64,000 nt of DNA, taken from Paraburkholderia caffeinilytica (lineage in GTDB: Bacteria > Pseudomonadota > Gammaproteobacteria > Burkholderiales > Burkholderiaceae). The position numbers and the translations under genes were made by a program. The stretch is taken from the NCBI RefSeq assembly GCF_003368325.1, contig NZ_CP031466.1, positions 3,224,001 to 3,288,000 on the forward strand. The letters are read 5' to 3'. The notes below the pieces were generated by a model, which had not been told where the DNA came from, ran no database searches, and was given only the letters and a program-made list of their open reading frames with translations. Positions 6,919-15,413 of the stretch are shown here, one piece after another (within the stretch, counting starts at the first letter, position 1; every line of letters begins with the position of its first letter).

Positions 6919-9900
6919 TCAATGCATCGACGCTTCATCCAGCCCGAAGCGATCGCACATCGCCTCGTGCAGCGAGATCGCACGTTCGTCCATTTCGGTC
7001 GTCCAACTTTCGCTGCTCTCGCATAGCCGCTGCAGCTCGCGACATTGCTGCGCGAACTGCCGTTCCTGCACCACGAGGAACGCGCCGGCTGCGCTATGCG
7101 CCCAGCCGCCCAATGCTTCCCGGTCTTCCTGCTCGACAATCGCCATCAACCTCGGCAGATCGCTCTGCAAGTGCTGTTTCAGCAAGGCCGTGTAACGCGT
7201 CTTGTCGTCCGCGCTGAGCGAACTGACCGGATCGGAGATTGCGCCAGCCACAGCCGAAGTCACCGGCGCCACCGCCGCATCTGCCGTCACAGTTGGCCGT
7301 GACGTTGCCGCCCGCGACCCCGCCGGCATCACCGTAAGCAACGCCGTTTCCAGCTCGCTCAACGACGCCGGCTTCGCGACATAGCCGCTAAAGCCGCGTT
7401 CGCGCCAGCCTTCCTGCTGCTGATTGCCGGTAACCGCGCTAAAGGCCAGCACCGGCAAGTCCGTATGCGCTTTGCGCAACGACGCGAGTAGTTCGTAGCC
7501 GTCCATGACCGGCATGTGGATATCGGTCAGCACGACCTCGAAGTGTCCCTGTTCGAATGCCGCCAGCGCTTGCCGCCCGTCGCCGGCGACCGTCGGCACA
7601 CAGCCGAGCGCGTCGAGCTGCTCGACGATCAAGGTCTGGATCAGCGGATTGTCTTCTGCAACCAGAATCGTCAGACCACGCAGCGCCGGATTGACCGTTG
7701 GTTGCGGCGCCACTGAGGAGTCGCTGGAGGGCGTCGCCCTATTGCCTGCACCGTCCGCGCTATCCGTCGACAGATCGACTGCCGACAGAATCGCCGTGCG
7801 GCTGAACTCACTGGCTTCGATCACACCGTCGGCACGCACGGCCGGACGATGCGGTCCGCCGCGCGTGATCCACACCACGCCGACAGGCTGCGTTGCACGC
7901 AACTCCGCGATGGCGTCGAGGCTGTACTCGCCGGTCACCACCAGCACGTCAGGCCGGTTCACTCGCAGCCATGCTAGCGCGCTGTGCATCGACGTCACCG
8001 TTTGCACCGCCCGCCCCGTGCGGAGGAACCAACGCTCGAGCATCTGCCCCGACTCTCGCTCCTGACACAGAACGAGCCCATTGCCTCGACGCGCCGGCTC
8101 GACAACCGGCGCACGCAATTCATCGGGCGGTGGTGCAAGCGGTATCGAGACGCTAAACGCGCTCCCCACACCCAGCACGCTCTCGACCGAAATATGCCCA
8201 CCCATGAGTTCGCACAGCCGCGCGCAGATCGACAGACCGAGTCCGGTGCCACCGTAGCGGCTCGAGGTGCTCGCCTCGCCCTGTTCGAACGGATTGAAAA
8301 TGCGCGCCACCAGTGCCTGGTCCATGCCGATACCGGAATCGCAAACCCGGAACGTCAGAACCGGGCGGCCTTGCAGATCGTCCTGCACCTCTCCATTCAG
8401 CGTGATCTTGCCGCTCGACGTAAATTTGAACGCATTGCTCAGAAGATTGTTGACGATCTGCGCGATGCGCGTGCGGTCGCCACGCACCATCTGGTCGAGT
8501 GTCGGCGACAGATGCGAATAAAACCGAATCGCACGATCCGCCTTCATTGGCGCGTAGGAGAGCGCGATGTTTTCGAAGTCGTCGATCGGGCGGAACAATT
8601 CGCTCGTGAGTTTCATCTCGCCGGCGTCGATCTTTGAAAAGTCGAGAATGTCGTTGACGATGCGGCGCAGCGCGTCGGCCGCCACGTTCAGCGCGGTGAG
8701 TCGTTGCGCGTGCGCATCGAGTCCAGGCGTGCGCGCAAGCAGTTCGAGGTTGCCGAGCAAGGCATTCAACGGCGTGCGGATTTCGTGGCTCATCGACGCG
8801 AAGAAATTCGTGCGCGCCCGCATCATGGTTTCCGTACTCTGCTGCGCGAGCCGCAGTTGCTGTTCGAGTGCATGCTGCGTGGTCACGTCGAGAATCGCGC
8901 AGAACAGCACGTTTTCGCCGGCGTAACGCGCGGCGGCGTAGGTGAGCTGCAGGAACTGCGCGGGCGCGCCTTCGTCCGGCTGCGATTGCGGTTGCGGTTG
9001 CGGTTGCGGTTGCGGTTGCGGTTGCGGTTGCGGTTGCGGTTGCGGTTGCGGTTGCGGTTGCGGCTGCGGCTGCGGCTGCTGTTGCGGCTGCGTTACCGGT
9101 TGCGACACATGCGGCTGCTGCCGATTGGGTCGTGCAGGCACGACAAAAGCGGCGACCTTCGCAAACGCCGTCACCGAGGGCTTGTCCGGCGCCTGCGCCG
9201 AGAACTCACCGACAATGTGCGGCGGCAAGCGGTTGCTGCCCGGTTCGATATGCAGCAATTCGGCGGCTATTGCGTTGGCGTTGATGATCGAATAGTCGTT
9301 TTGCCGGACGATGCACAACCCGATCGGCGTCGCGCTAACCAGGATGTGATTGATTGTTTCGCTTTCCAGCGCGCGCGTTGTTTCCGCGACGCTGTTGCGC
9401 AACAGACGCAGGCCCCAGAAACGGGCCATCAACGCAATCGTCAGCAGGATCAGCAGCGTGAGACCGGCTAGCGCCACCAGATGCCAACTGAGCGCCGCAG
9501 CCAGTGCATACCACGACATATAACCGACCAGCGAGCCGAGACCCGATATAAGCGGCTTGCTCAGAAATACGCCGTTTCGAATGTAGTGATAGGTGTTGGG
9601 CGTCGCGCTGGAGAAAGCGCCCTGCAACGTTTTCGCCGTGGGCCCATCGACCGGCGGCGACGCCACGATCAAGCGATGATCCGCGCCCATCAGCATCAAG
9701 CTTCCTTCATTGGTGGGCCGGGCGAGAAGGGCGGAAAGGGTGTCGAGAGGGATGCTCATCACGATCAGCGTGGTCGGCGTATCGCCGTTGTAGTGCACGC
9801 CCACCGCCGAGATCACCGGGATGCCTTGCAGCGGATCGCGATACGGACCAATCCAGACAAGCTCGCCCTTGCCAGGCACACGCTTGCCGGTTCGCGCCTG

Positions 9901-10554
9901 CAACTCGCGTTCGAGTGCGTCGCGCAGGACGCTGACGAGCGCCGGCTGCAACGCCGGCGAAGCCGAGGCAGGGGCGGTTGCGCCTGTCGCCGGTGGCGCG
10001 AGTGACGGCAGGATCGCGGCATAGTCTTCATCCAGCCCGATCAGCACCGCGCGTTGCCGCAATTCGAAGGCTAGCTGGGTCACCAGTGTGGACTTGGCCG
10101 CGTCGTACAGCCGCCATAGCTTCACGCTGAACGCCGGGCCCCACGCCTTGCGCGTTGCTTCGCCAACCAGCACGTCGAATTGCTCGCTGCCCCTGTCTAC
10201 CGTGCCGCGGCCGACGCCGGTCTGCAATACCGATTGTTCGACGCTGTCCGGCACGCTCAGCACGTTATGCGTGTCGTGATAGTAGTCGAGGGTGAATTCG
10301 GCGCGGCGTAGCACCGACTCTTCACGGTGCAGCGCCAGAGAGATATCGGCGGCGTTCTGGGTGGCGATGGCGCGCCGGTAGTCGAGTTCCCTGCCCACGG
10401 CAAGAGCGGCCAGCAACAGCGCGAACAGGACGATGATCAGCATCAGCAAAGCGATCGTCGCCAGGTACACCCGCTGTTGACGTTTCGCGTTTTGCGCGAG
10501 CGAAGCAAACGCCTGGGCCAATGACTCCTGAGTACGGTCGAGGATCTTCTGCAT
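6919..10554 (-). CDS. hybrid sensor histidine kinase with receiver and HPt-like domain
   Basis: A roughly 1211-residue inner-membrane kinase of RcsC/BvgS-like layout. Transmembrane helix 1 is near residues 26-50. A large periplasmic sensor region of about 300 residues follows, then a second helix and a cytoplasmic PAS region interrupted by a Gln-Pro repeat (about 488-523). HisKA has H590 in SMSHEIRTPLN, and the ATPase has GIGM and GTGLGLS boxes. A receiver has D1011 in LTDIHMP, and a C-terminal HPt-like segment has H1153 in AHSAAG, lacking the usual lysine after the histidine. The ATG at 10554 places a short tail before helix 1; the frame is open to 10836. No response regulator is adjacent. 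Confidence 0.88.
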   Translation of the reverse strand: MQKILDRTQESLAQAFASLAQNAKRQQRVYLATIALLMLIIVLFALLLAALAVGRELDYRRAIATQNAADISLALHREESVLRRAEFTLDYYHDTHNVLSVPDSVEQSVLQTGVGRGTVDRGSEQFDVLVGEATRKAWGPAFSVKLWRLYDAAKSTLVTQLAFELRQRAVLIGLDEDYAAILPSLAPPATGATAPASASPALQPALVSVLRDALERELQARTGKRVPGKGELVWIGPYRDPLQGIPVISAVGVHYNGDTPTTLIVMSIPLDTLSALLARPTNEGSLMLMGADHRLIVASPPVDGPTAKTLQGAFSSATPNTYHYIRNGVFLSKPLISGLGSLVGYMSWYALAAALSWHLVALAGLTLLILLTIALMARFWGLRLLRNSVAETTRALESETINHILVSATPIGLCIVRQNDYSIINANAIAAELLHIEPGSNRLPPHIVGEFSAQAPDKPSVTAFAKVAAFVVPARPNRQQPHVSQPVTQPQQQPQPQPQPQPQPQPQPQPQPQPQPQPQPQPQSQPDEGAPAQFLQLTYAAARYAGENVLFCAILDVTTQHALEQQLRLAQQSTETMMRARTNFFASMSHEIRTPLNALLGNLELLARTPGLDAHAQRLTALNVAADALRRIVNDILDFSKIDAGEMKLTSELFRPIDDFENIALSYAPMKADRAIRFYSHLSPTLDQMVRGDRTRIAQIVNNLLSNAFKFTSSGKITLNGEVQDDLQGRPVLTFRVCDSGIGMDQALVARIFNPFEQGEASTSSRYGGTGLGLSICARLCELMGGHISVESVLGVGSAFSVSIPLAPPPDELRAPVVEPARRGNGLVLCQERESGQMLERWFLRTGRAVQTVTSMHSALAWLRVNRPDVLVVTGEYSLDAIAELRATQPVGVVWITRGGPHRPAVRADGVIEASEFSRTAILSAVDLSTDSADGAGNRATPSSDSSVAPQPTVNPALRGLTILVAEDNPLIQTLIVEQLDALGCVPTVAGDGRQALAAFEQGHFEVVLTDIHMPVMDGYELLASLRKAHTDLPVLAFSAVTGNQQQEGWRERGFSGYVAKPASLSELETALLTVMPAGSRAATSRPTVTADAAVAPVTSAVAGAISDPVSSLSADDKTRYTALLKQHLQSDLPRLMAIVEQEDREALGGWAHSAAGAFLVVQERQFAQQCRELQRLCESSESWTTEMDERAISLHEAMCDRFGLDEASMH
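8985..9090. repeat. hexanucleotide tandem repeat (GGTTGC)n encoding Gln-Pro
   Basis: About 12 near-perfect copies of GGTTGC are followed by diverged GGCTGC copies. Read on the minus strand they are CAACCG codon pairs giving (QP)n inside the hybrid kinase. Each unit gain or loss keeps frame and changes the linker by two residues. Confidence 0.9.
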
Positions 10555-10880
10555 CGTCTCGCTCGAGTGGCGGATTCGCGCAGGCAGACCGCTGCGGGTG
10601 TCGAGGTGACGAAATGCGTCTGCAGGCCTTGTCCGGCGCAGTGTAACGCTTTTGAAGGCACGGCGAAACGCATCGCGGACGAGGTCCGGATGCCGGCGCG
10701 ACGCTGCGCTCGGGTCGAGCACGAGGTGCGCGAACTTGATTGAGCGGGAAGAATTGACATTGATCTGATAGATCGGCGTTACTCCCACCTCGACAGTCCC
10801 GAATTGACGCATCAGGATGGCAACGTCAGCGCCCAACTAGTTGCAAGGGCAGGCTGACCCGAGTAACAACGGCGTTTAGC

Positions 10881-10912
10881 AGCCCGTCCCTTCAAGGACG
10901 GGCTATTTTTTT
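10881..10912 (+). terminator. strong intrinsic terminator with no obvious upstream gene
   Basis: AGCCCGTCC and GGACGGGCT form a 9-bp perfect stem around CTTCAA, followed by ATTTTTTT. It works in the + direction. The nearest + gene upstream, ridA, ends 4 kb away. A TTGACA lies at 10754-10759, but a good -10 box is not evident. It may end a small RNA encoded between about 10780 and 10912. The remaining spacer between the kinase start (10554) and 11239 shows nothing else. Confidence 0.75.
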
Positions 10913-11238
10913 GCGGCGTGTTTCTCTCGCTGCACCGGCTCATAATCGAAGCGCGCGTCAGCACCGTGACAACCGGGCAGAAGGGCTGCACCGTCACGGG
11001 GCACGAAAAATGCAGCCGTCGACGCGGGGAGTCGCGTTAAACTGGTTGTCACAGTCGGGCGCCACGGCTCGCATTGCCCGGCGGGCCACGCCCGCCATAC
11101 GTCTAGGCAGCACGGCGTGGCATCCCGGCAGGCAGATGGGTGGCGGGCAAATTCCCCACGTGTGAGCGCCGCGCGACAGACGGCGCGCCAACGTGCCCGT
11201 ACAATGGTTCGATCAACAACGGAACAAGGACAACCTCG

Positions 11239-11490
11239 ATGCGCACTACCGGGTCCTCCGGGTCAATGGCCCTGCTCACCGAATACGACGACGCAACGGC
11301 GCGCGAACTCCGCTCGCTGCGCCTCGAATCGACAGAAGACGGCAAAGGCATTCTTCTGATCGAAGTCGATGAGCGCAAGCCAGGCATCCACCGCGAAGTG
11401 CGCTACGAAATCACGCCGGCCGAACTGATTGCGGCGATTCGCGCGCATGGCGCGGAGTTGCCGGGCGAACAGCACAATCATCGTCAATAA
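11239..11490 (+). CDS. small conserved hypothetical protein (83 aa)
   Basis: An 83-residue soluble, acidic protein with alternating beta-strand-like segments (GILLIEVDE, REVRYEITPAELIAAI). The ATG at 11239 is used because AAGGA lies about 8 nt upstream; the frame is open further back to 11140 but without a ribosome-binding site. No domain is recognised. It is monocistronic, with the DedA-rhodanese gene about 340 bp downstream on the same strand. Confidence 0.6.
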   Translation: MRTTGSSGSMALLTEYDDATARELRSLRLESTEDGKGILLIEVDERKPGIHREVRYEITPAELIAAIRAHGAELPGEQHNHRQ

Positions 11491-11573
11491 AGCTGCCGCG
11501 TACGGTATTGCGCTTATGCGCGAATGCCGTGCGCCGCTTTTGCACCGCCGCCCTGAATTTCCGTACCGAATAA

Positions 11574-11597
11574 CGGCCTACGAGCTTGCGTAGGCCG
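11574..11597. other. 9-bp perfect hairpin in the 338-bp spacer
   Basis: CGGCCTACG and CGTAGGCCG pair around AGCTTG, about 85 bp after the stop at 11490. No U-tract follows, so it is a possible mRNA 3' structure or weak terminator. The rest of 11491-11828 shows no gene; it holds only the 5' leader of the DedA gene. Confidence 0.45.
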
Positions 11598-11828
11598 CGA
11601 TTCATCACTCGCTTGCCGCAAAAGCTACAATCTGTTTCGCGTTGTTCCATTCGCGTTTCTATTCCGCGTCTTTAACCCGCCAGGCAAGCCGCAGCCACGC
11701 TTTTAACACGCGAGTAATGGGCCGCTATTCCGGACATTTGCACGTCTTGAAAATGCGTCCATAATCCTTACATCCTCTGTTGCTTTCCCTACCTGCTCCG
11801 CGCCTGAAAGGGCTGCGGATGTAAGCCG

Positions 11829-12821
11829 ATGCTACATGATCTCGTCGAGCAATATGGACCGGCGCTCGTCTTCGTCAACGTGCTGGCCGCCTCGCTCGGG
11901 CTGCCGGTCCCGGCGATGCCGGCGCTCGTGCTGTTTGGAGCGATGGCGGCCATGCATCCCGGGTCAGTGGGCACGCAGCTGATGCCGGTCCTCGTGTTGT
12001 CGATATTCGCCACCCTGATCGGCGACAGTGCCTGGTATCTCGCCGGCCGTCTGTACGGCGGCAATACGCTGAAAGCGATCTGCCGTCTTTCGCTTTCACG
12101 CGACACCTGCGTTAAAAAGACCGAACGCTTTTTCGGCCGCTGGGGCGTGCGCGTGCTGGCGGTCGCGAAGTTCGTGCCGGGCCTGTCGATCGTGTCGATT
12201 CCAATGGCCGGCGCAATGAACACGCGCTACCGCACGTTTCTCACTTACGACAGCATCGGCGCCGCCTTGTGGTCGGGTACCGGTTTGATCATCGGTGCGC
12301 TGTTCGCCCGGCAGATCGACATGCTGTTCGCCATGGCCGGACGCCTCGGCCGCACGGCCGCGCTGGTGGCCGTCGCGTTGCTGCTGCTGTATGCCGCCTA
12401 TCGCTGGATTCGCCGGCGCCAGCTGATTTCCACGCTCGCGACCCAGCGGATCGAAGTCGAGGAGCTGGCGGCGCTGGTCGCGGCCGGCAAAACACCGGTC
12501 GTGTTCGATATCCGCTCGCAGGAAAAGCGCGCGCTCGACCCGTTCGTGATTCCGGGCTCGCAATTCGCCGACGAGCGGCAACTCGAAGAGATCGTCGCGA
12601 AGTATCCGCACGATCAGAAGGTGGTGATCTACTGTTCGTGCCCGAATGAAATATCCGCGGCATGGATGGCCAAACAGATGAACGAAGCCGGCTTCGCCGA
12701 TGTGCTGCCGTTACGCGGCGGCATGGAAGCCTGGCGCGACTCGGGCAAAACGGTGGACGCGCTGCCCGGCATGCCGCCGCCCGACGTGGCGGTCGACGAT
12801 ATCGCGCCGAAGGCCGTGTAG
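11829..12821 (+). CDS. DedA family membrane protein fused to a rhodanese domain
   Basis: A 330-residue two-part protein. Residues about 1-195 are a DedA/SNARE-associated membrane domain with several hydrophobic helices and the family loop AKFVPGLSIVSIPMAG; such proteins act in lipid flipping and membrane homeostasis. Residues about 205-310 are a cytoplasmic rhodanese-like domain (VVFDIRSQEKR) with an active loop YCSCPNE; C269 is the likely persulfide cysteine and C271 a neighbour. A flavoprotein gene follows 93 bp later on the same strand, so the two may be co-transcribed and linked by redox or sulfur chemistry. That link is inferred. Confidence 0.88.
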   Translation: MLHDLVEQYGPALVFVNVLAASLGLPVPAMPALVLFGAMAAMHPGSVGTQLMPVLVLSIFATLIGDSAWYLAGRLYGGNTLKAICRLSLSRDTCVKKTERFFGRWGVRVLAVAKFVPGLSIVSIPMAGAMNTRYRTFLTYDSIGAALWSGTGLIIGALFARQIDMLFAMAGRLGRTAALVAVALLLLYAAYRWIRRRQLISTLATQRIEVEELAALVAAGKTPVVFDIRSQEKRALDPFVIPGSQFADERQLEEIVAKYPHDQKVVIYCSCPNEISAAWMAKQMNEAGFADVLPLRGGMEAWRDSGKTVDALPGMPPPDVAVDDIAPKAV

Positions 12822-12914
12822 CGCGGCAGCGCACTCATATTGGCGCCGTCGCGCGCCCGCGCCGCTTCGCCCCCCGTGTCGATCAATCAGGATGAACACA
12901 GAAGGAGCGGTTTA

Positions 12915-14627
12915 ATGCTGTCGACTCAAGAAGCTGAAGGGCAACAGACCGTCGTTGCCGACGCGCCGTTTTCGTCGCTTGCAACGCGCATGCATCAGAT
13001 GTTCCCCGAACTCACGTGTGCGGAAATCGATCGTCTGCGCCGGTTCGGCGAAGTAGGCCACTGGGAAGCCGGTGAGTTGCTGTTCGAGACCGGCTACACC
13101 GGCCCTGGCATGTTCGTGCTGCTGGATGGGCGCGTGAAGGTTTACCAGCGCGATGGCATCGGGCGCGAGGTGGTGATTGCGGAACATGGCGCCAAGCACT
13201 TTCTCGCGGAAGTCGGTCAGCTGTCCGGGCGGCCCGCGCTGGTTAACGGCATGGCCGTCACCCCGGTCGATGCTCTGCTGATTCCGCCGGACAAGCTGCG
13301 CGCGCTGATCGTCGCCGAGGCGGAACTGGGCGAGCGCATCATGCGGGCGCTGATCCTGCGGCGCGTGTCGCTGATCGAAAAGGGCGCGGGTGGCCCGATT
13401 CTGATCGGCAACAGCAGCGACGCACGGCTCGTCATGCTGCAAGGCTTCCTGTCGCGCAACGGCCATCCGCACTCGGTCATCGACGAACGCGACGAAGACG
13501 CGCTGCGTCTGATCGAGCAATTCGCCGCGCAGAAAGAAGACATGCCGCTGGTGATCTGCCCGGACGGCTCGGTGCTGCGTCATCCGAGCATGCCGGAACT
13601 CGCCACCTGCCTCGGTTTGCTGCCCGATCTCGACGATTCGCATGTGTACGACGTCGCGATCGTCGGCGCCGGCCCGGCCGGCCTCGCCACCGCCGTATAC
13701 GCGGCGTCCGAAGGACTCTCGGTGATCGTGCTCGACAGCCGCGCGCCAGGCGGCCAGGCGGGCGCCAGTTCGCGGATCGAAAACTATCTCGGCTTTCCGA
13801 CCGGCATCTCCGGGCAGGCGCTGGCGGGCCGCGCGTTCGTGCAGGCGCAGAAATTCGGCGCGCATGTGGCGATTCCGGTCCACGTCAAGGCGCTGCATTG
13901 CGCGGAGTCGCCGTACCGGCTGGAGCTCAAGTGCGGCGGCAAGATCACGTCGCGAACCATTGTGATCGCGAGCGGAGCGGTCTATCGGCGCCCCGCCCTC
14001 GAAGGGCTCGACCGTTTCGATGGGCGCGGCGTGTACTACTGGGCGTCGCCGGTCGAGGCCAAACTGTGCAAGCGCCAGGAGATCGTGCTGGTGGGCGGCG
14101 GCAATTCGGCGGGCCAGGCGATCGTCTATCTGGCGACACACGCGGCCAAGGTCCATGTGCTGATCCGCCGAAGCGGCTTTGAAGCCACCATGTCGCGCTA
14201 TCTGATCGACCGCATCCGTTCGCTGCCGAATGTGTTCGTGCATCCGAATTCGGAAATCGGCCGGCTCGAGGCGGATGAAATCGGGTTGGCGTCGGTCTCG
14301 TTGAAAAAGCCTCTGCCGGACGGCACCCAAAGTTTCGATACGCGGCATCTGTTCCTGTTCACCGGCGCGGATCCGAATACCGAGTGGCTGCGCACCTGCG
14401 GCGTGCAACTCGACGACAAGGGCTTCGTGCTGACCGGCACCAACGTAGAGGGAGCCTCCGTCTGCGATCTCGCCACGACTGTCGAAGGCGTGTATGCAAT
14501 CGGCGACGCGCGCGCGGGGTCGACGAAACGCGTCGCGGCGGCGGTCGGAGAAGGCGCGGCAGTGGTCGCGCAGATCCACCAGCTGCTGGCCGTTTCGGCA
14601 GAAGAGGCGGTGGCTTTGGGAGCATGA
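12915..14627 (+). CDS. cNMP-binding-domain fused thioredoxin-reductase-like FAD oxidoreductase
   Basis: A 570-residue fusion. Residues about 20-145 form a CRP/cyclic-nucleotide-binding fold with no DNA-binding helix-turn-helix. A short alpha/beta segment follows. From about residue 245 there is a class II pyridine-nucleotide disulfide reductase fold with FAD motif VGAGPAGLATA and NADPH motif VGGGNSAGQA. The redox-active CxxC of thioredoxin reductase is absent: GVYYWASP replaces the usual GVSYCATC, so it is more like an FNR-type or diaphorase flavoprotein regulated by its N-terminal domain. The ATG at 12915 has an AAGGAG site. The electron acceptor is unknown. Confidence 0.87.
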   Translation: MLSTQEAEGQQTVVADAPFSSLATRMHQMFPELTCAEIDRLRRFGEVGHWEAGELLFETGYTGPGMFVLLDGRVKVYQRDGIGREVVIAEHGAKHFLAEVGQLSGRPALVNGMAVTPVDALLIPPDKLRALIVAEAELGERIMRALILRRVSLIEKGAGGPILIGNSSDARLVMLQGFLSRNGHPHSVIDERDEDALRLIEQFAAQKEDMPLVICPDGSVLRHPSMPELATCLGLLPDLDDSHVYDVAIVGAGPAGLATAVYAASEGLSVIVLDSRAPGGQAGASSRIENYLGFPTGISGQALAGRAFVQAQKFGAHVAIPVHVKALHCAESPYRLELKCGGKITSRTIVIASGAVYRRPALEGLDRFDGRGVYYWASPVEAKLCKRQEIVLVGGGNSAGQAIVYLATHAAKVHVLIRRSGFEATMSRYLIDRIRSLPNVFVHPNSEIGRLEADEIGLASVSLKKPLPDGTQSFDTRHLFLFTGADPNTEWLRTCGVQLDDKGFVLTGTNVEGASVCDLATTVEGVYAIGDARAGSTKRVAAAVGEGAAVVAQIHQLLAVSAEEAVALGA

Positions 14628-14904
14628 AGGCGGCTTGGCCGGGGCCGCACACCGGTTGTTCGAGACCGGTGCGCCGCGCCGGCGTGGCGCGCCGCTTTCC
14701 TGCCCGCCATGTCACAATCCACGCCCGCGCGCGCCTGTCAGTCAGGCTATCCCGCGCCACGCATTGCCTGCCCGCCAACCGAGGGCGGGTAATCTGTTGT
14801 TACACACGCCTTCAACTGGTTGCACCTGTCCTGCTTTCTGTTTCGTAATATATCGTCAGCTATTCGACAGCGAATGGCCGGCTCTTTCGAAACAGGAGAC
14901 AAGC

Positions 14905-15204
14905 ATGATCAACCGCGCGATTGTTTTCACCGCCTTCGGCCTTGCCGCTGCCTTCGCATCAACCACCGCTTTGGCCCGGGTGGACGTCGGGGTGTTCGTC
15001 AACACACCCGGCCCCGTTTATGCGCCGCCGCCTGTGATTTATGCGCCTCCGGTCGTTTATGCGCCCCCGCCTCCGGTTGTTTATGCGCCGATGCAACCGG
15101 CGTATGGCTATGGGTATCGCGGCGATTACTATCGCGGGTATCGCGAGCGGCATGACCATGGTCGCCACCGCGGCTGGGATAAGCACCACAAGCGCGACTG
15201 GTAA
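14905..15204 (+). CDS. PXPV-repeat secreted protein
   Basis: A 99-residue exported protein. A signal peptide (MINRAIVFTAFGLAAAFA...) is cleaved after ALA near residue 24. The mature protein has repeats of the YAPPPVVYAPP type, then a Tyr/Gly/Arg/His-rich tail ending KHHKRDW. PXPV-repeat proteins are common in Burkholderiaceae and have no defined function; the extended proline repeat suggests a periplasmic or cell-surface location. The ATG at 14905 has an AGGAG site 6 nt upstream. The basic His-rich tail could bind metal or anionic polymer, but this is speculative. Confidence 0.8.
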   Translation: MINRAIVFTAFGLAAAFASTTALARVDVGVFVNTPGPVYAPPPVIYAPPVVYAPPPPVVYAPMQPAYGYGYRGDYYRGYRERHDHGRHRGWDKHHKRDW

Positions 15205-15413
15205 TGTCCGCTCGGCCACGGCGCCGGGTTGCCGGGTTGCCGGATTGCTGAGTTGTTGAACCTAGTCATTGCGTCCGCTCCGCCCTCCAAACCGCCATGC
15301 TCCGGTTGCACTCCGCGCCAATTCGTCTGCCGTATTCGCGCTACAGTAGCGGCTGCTGATTCAGGCCGGACCTCGCGTCCGCTCCCATCGCAGTCACTCA
15401 TCGACCCAAGCCC

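Noticed and set aside
10554-10836. N-terminal extension of the hybrid kinase by 94 residues
   Set aside because: The frame is open but hydrophilic and Arg-rich, and it would displace the first membrane helix from the N-terminus. The ATG at 10554 fits better.
11411-11650. 79-residue minus-strand frame with one CxxC
   Set aside because: It overlaps the 83-residue gene end on the other strand, has a single CxxC and no ribosome-binding site, and spans a hairpin.
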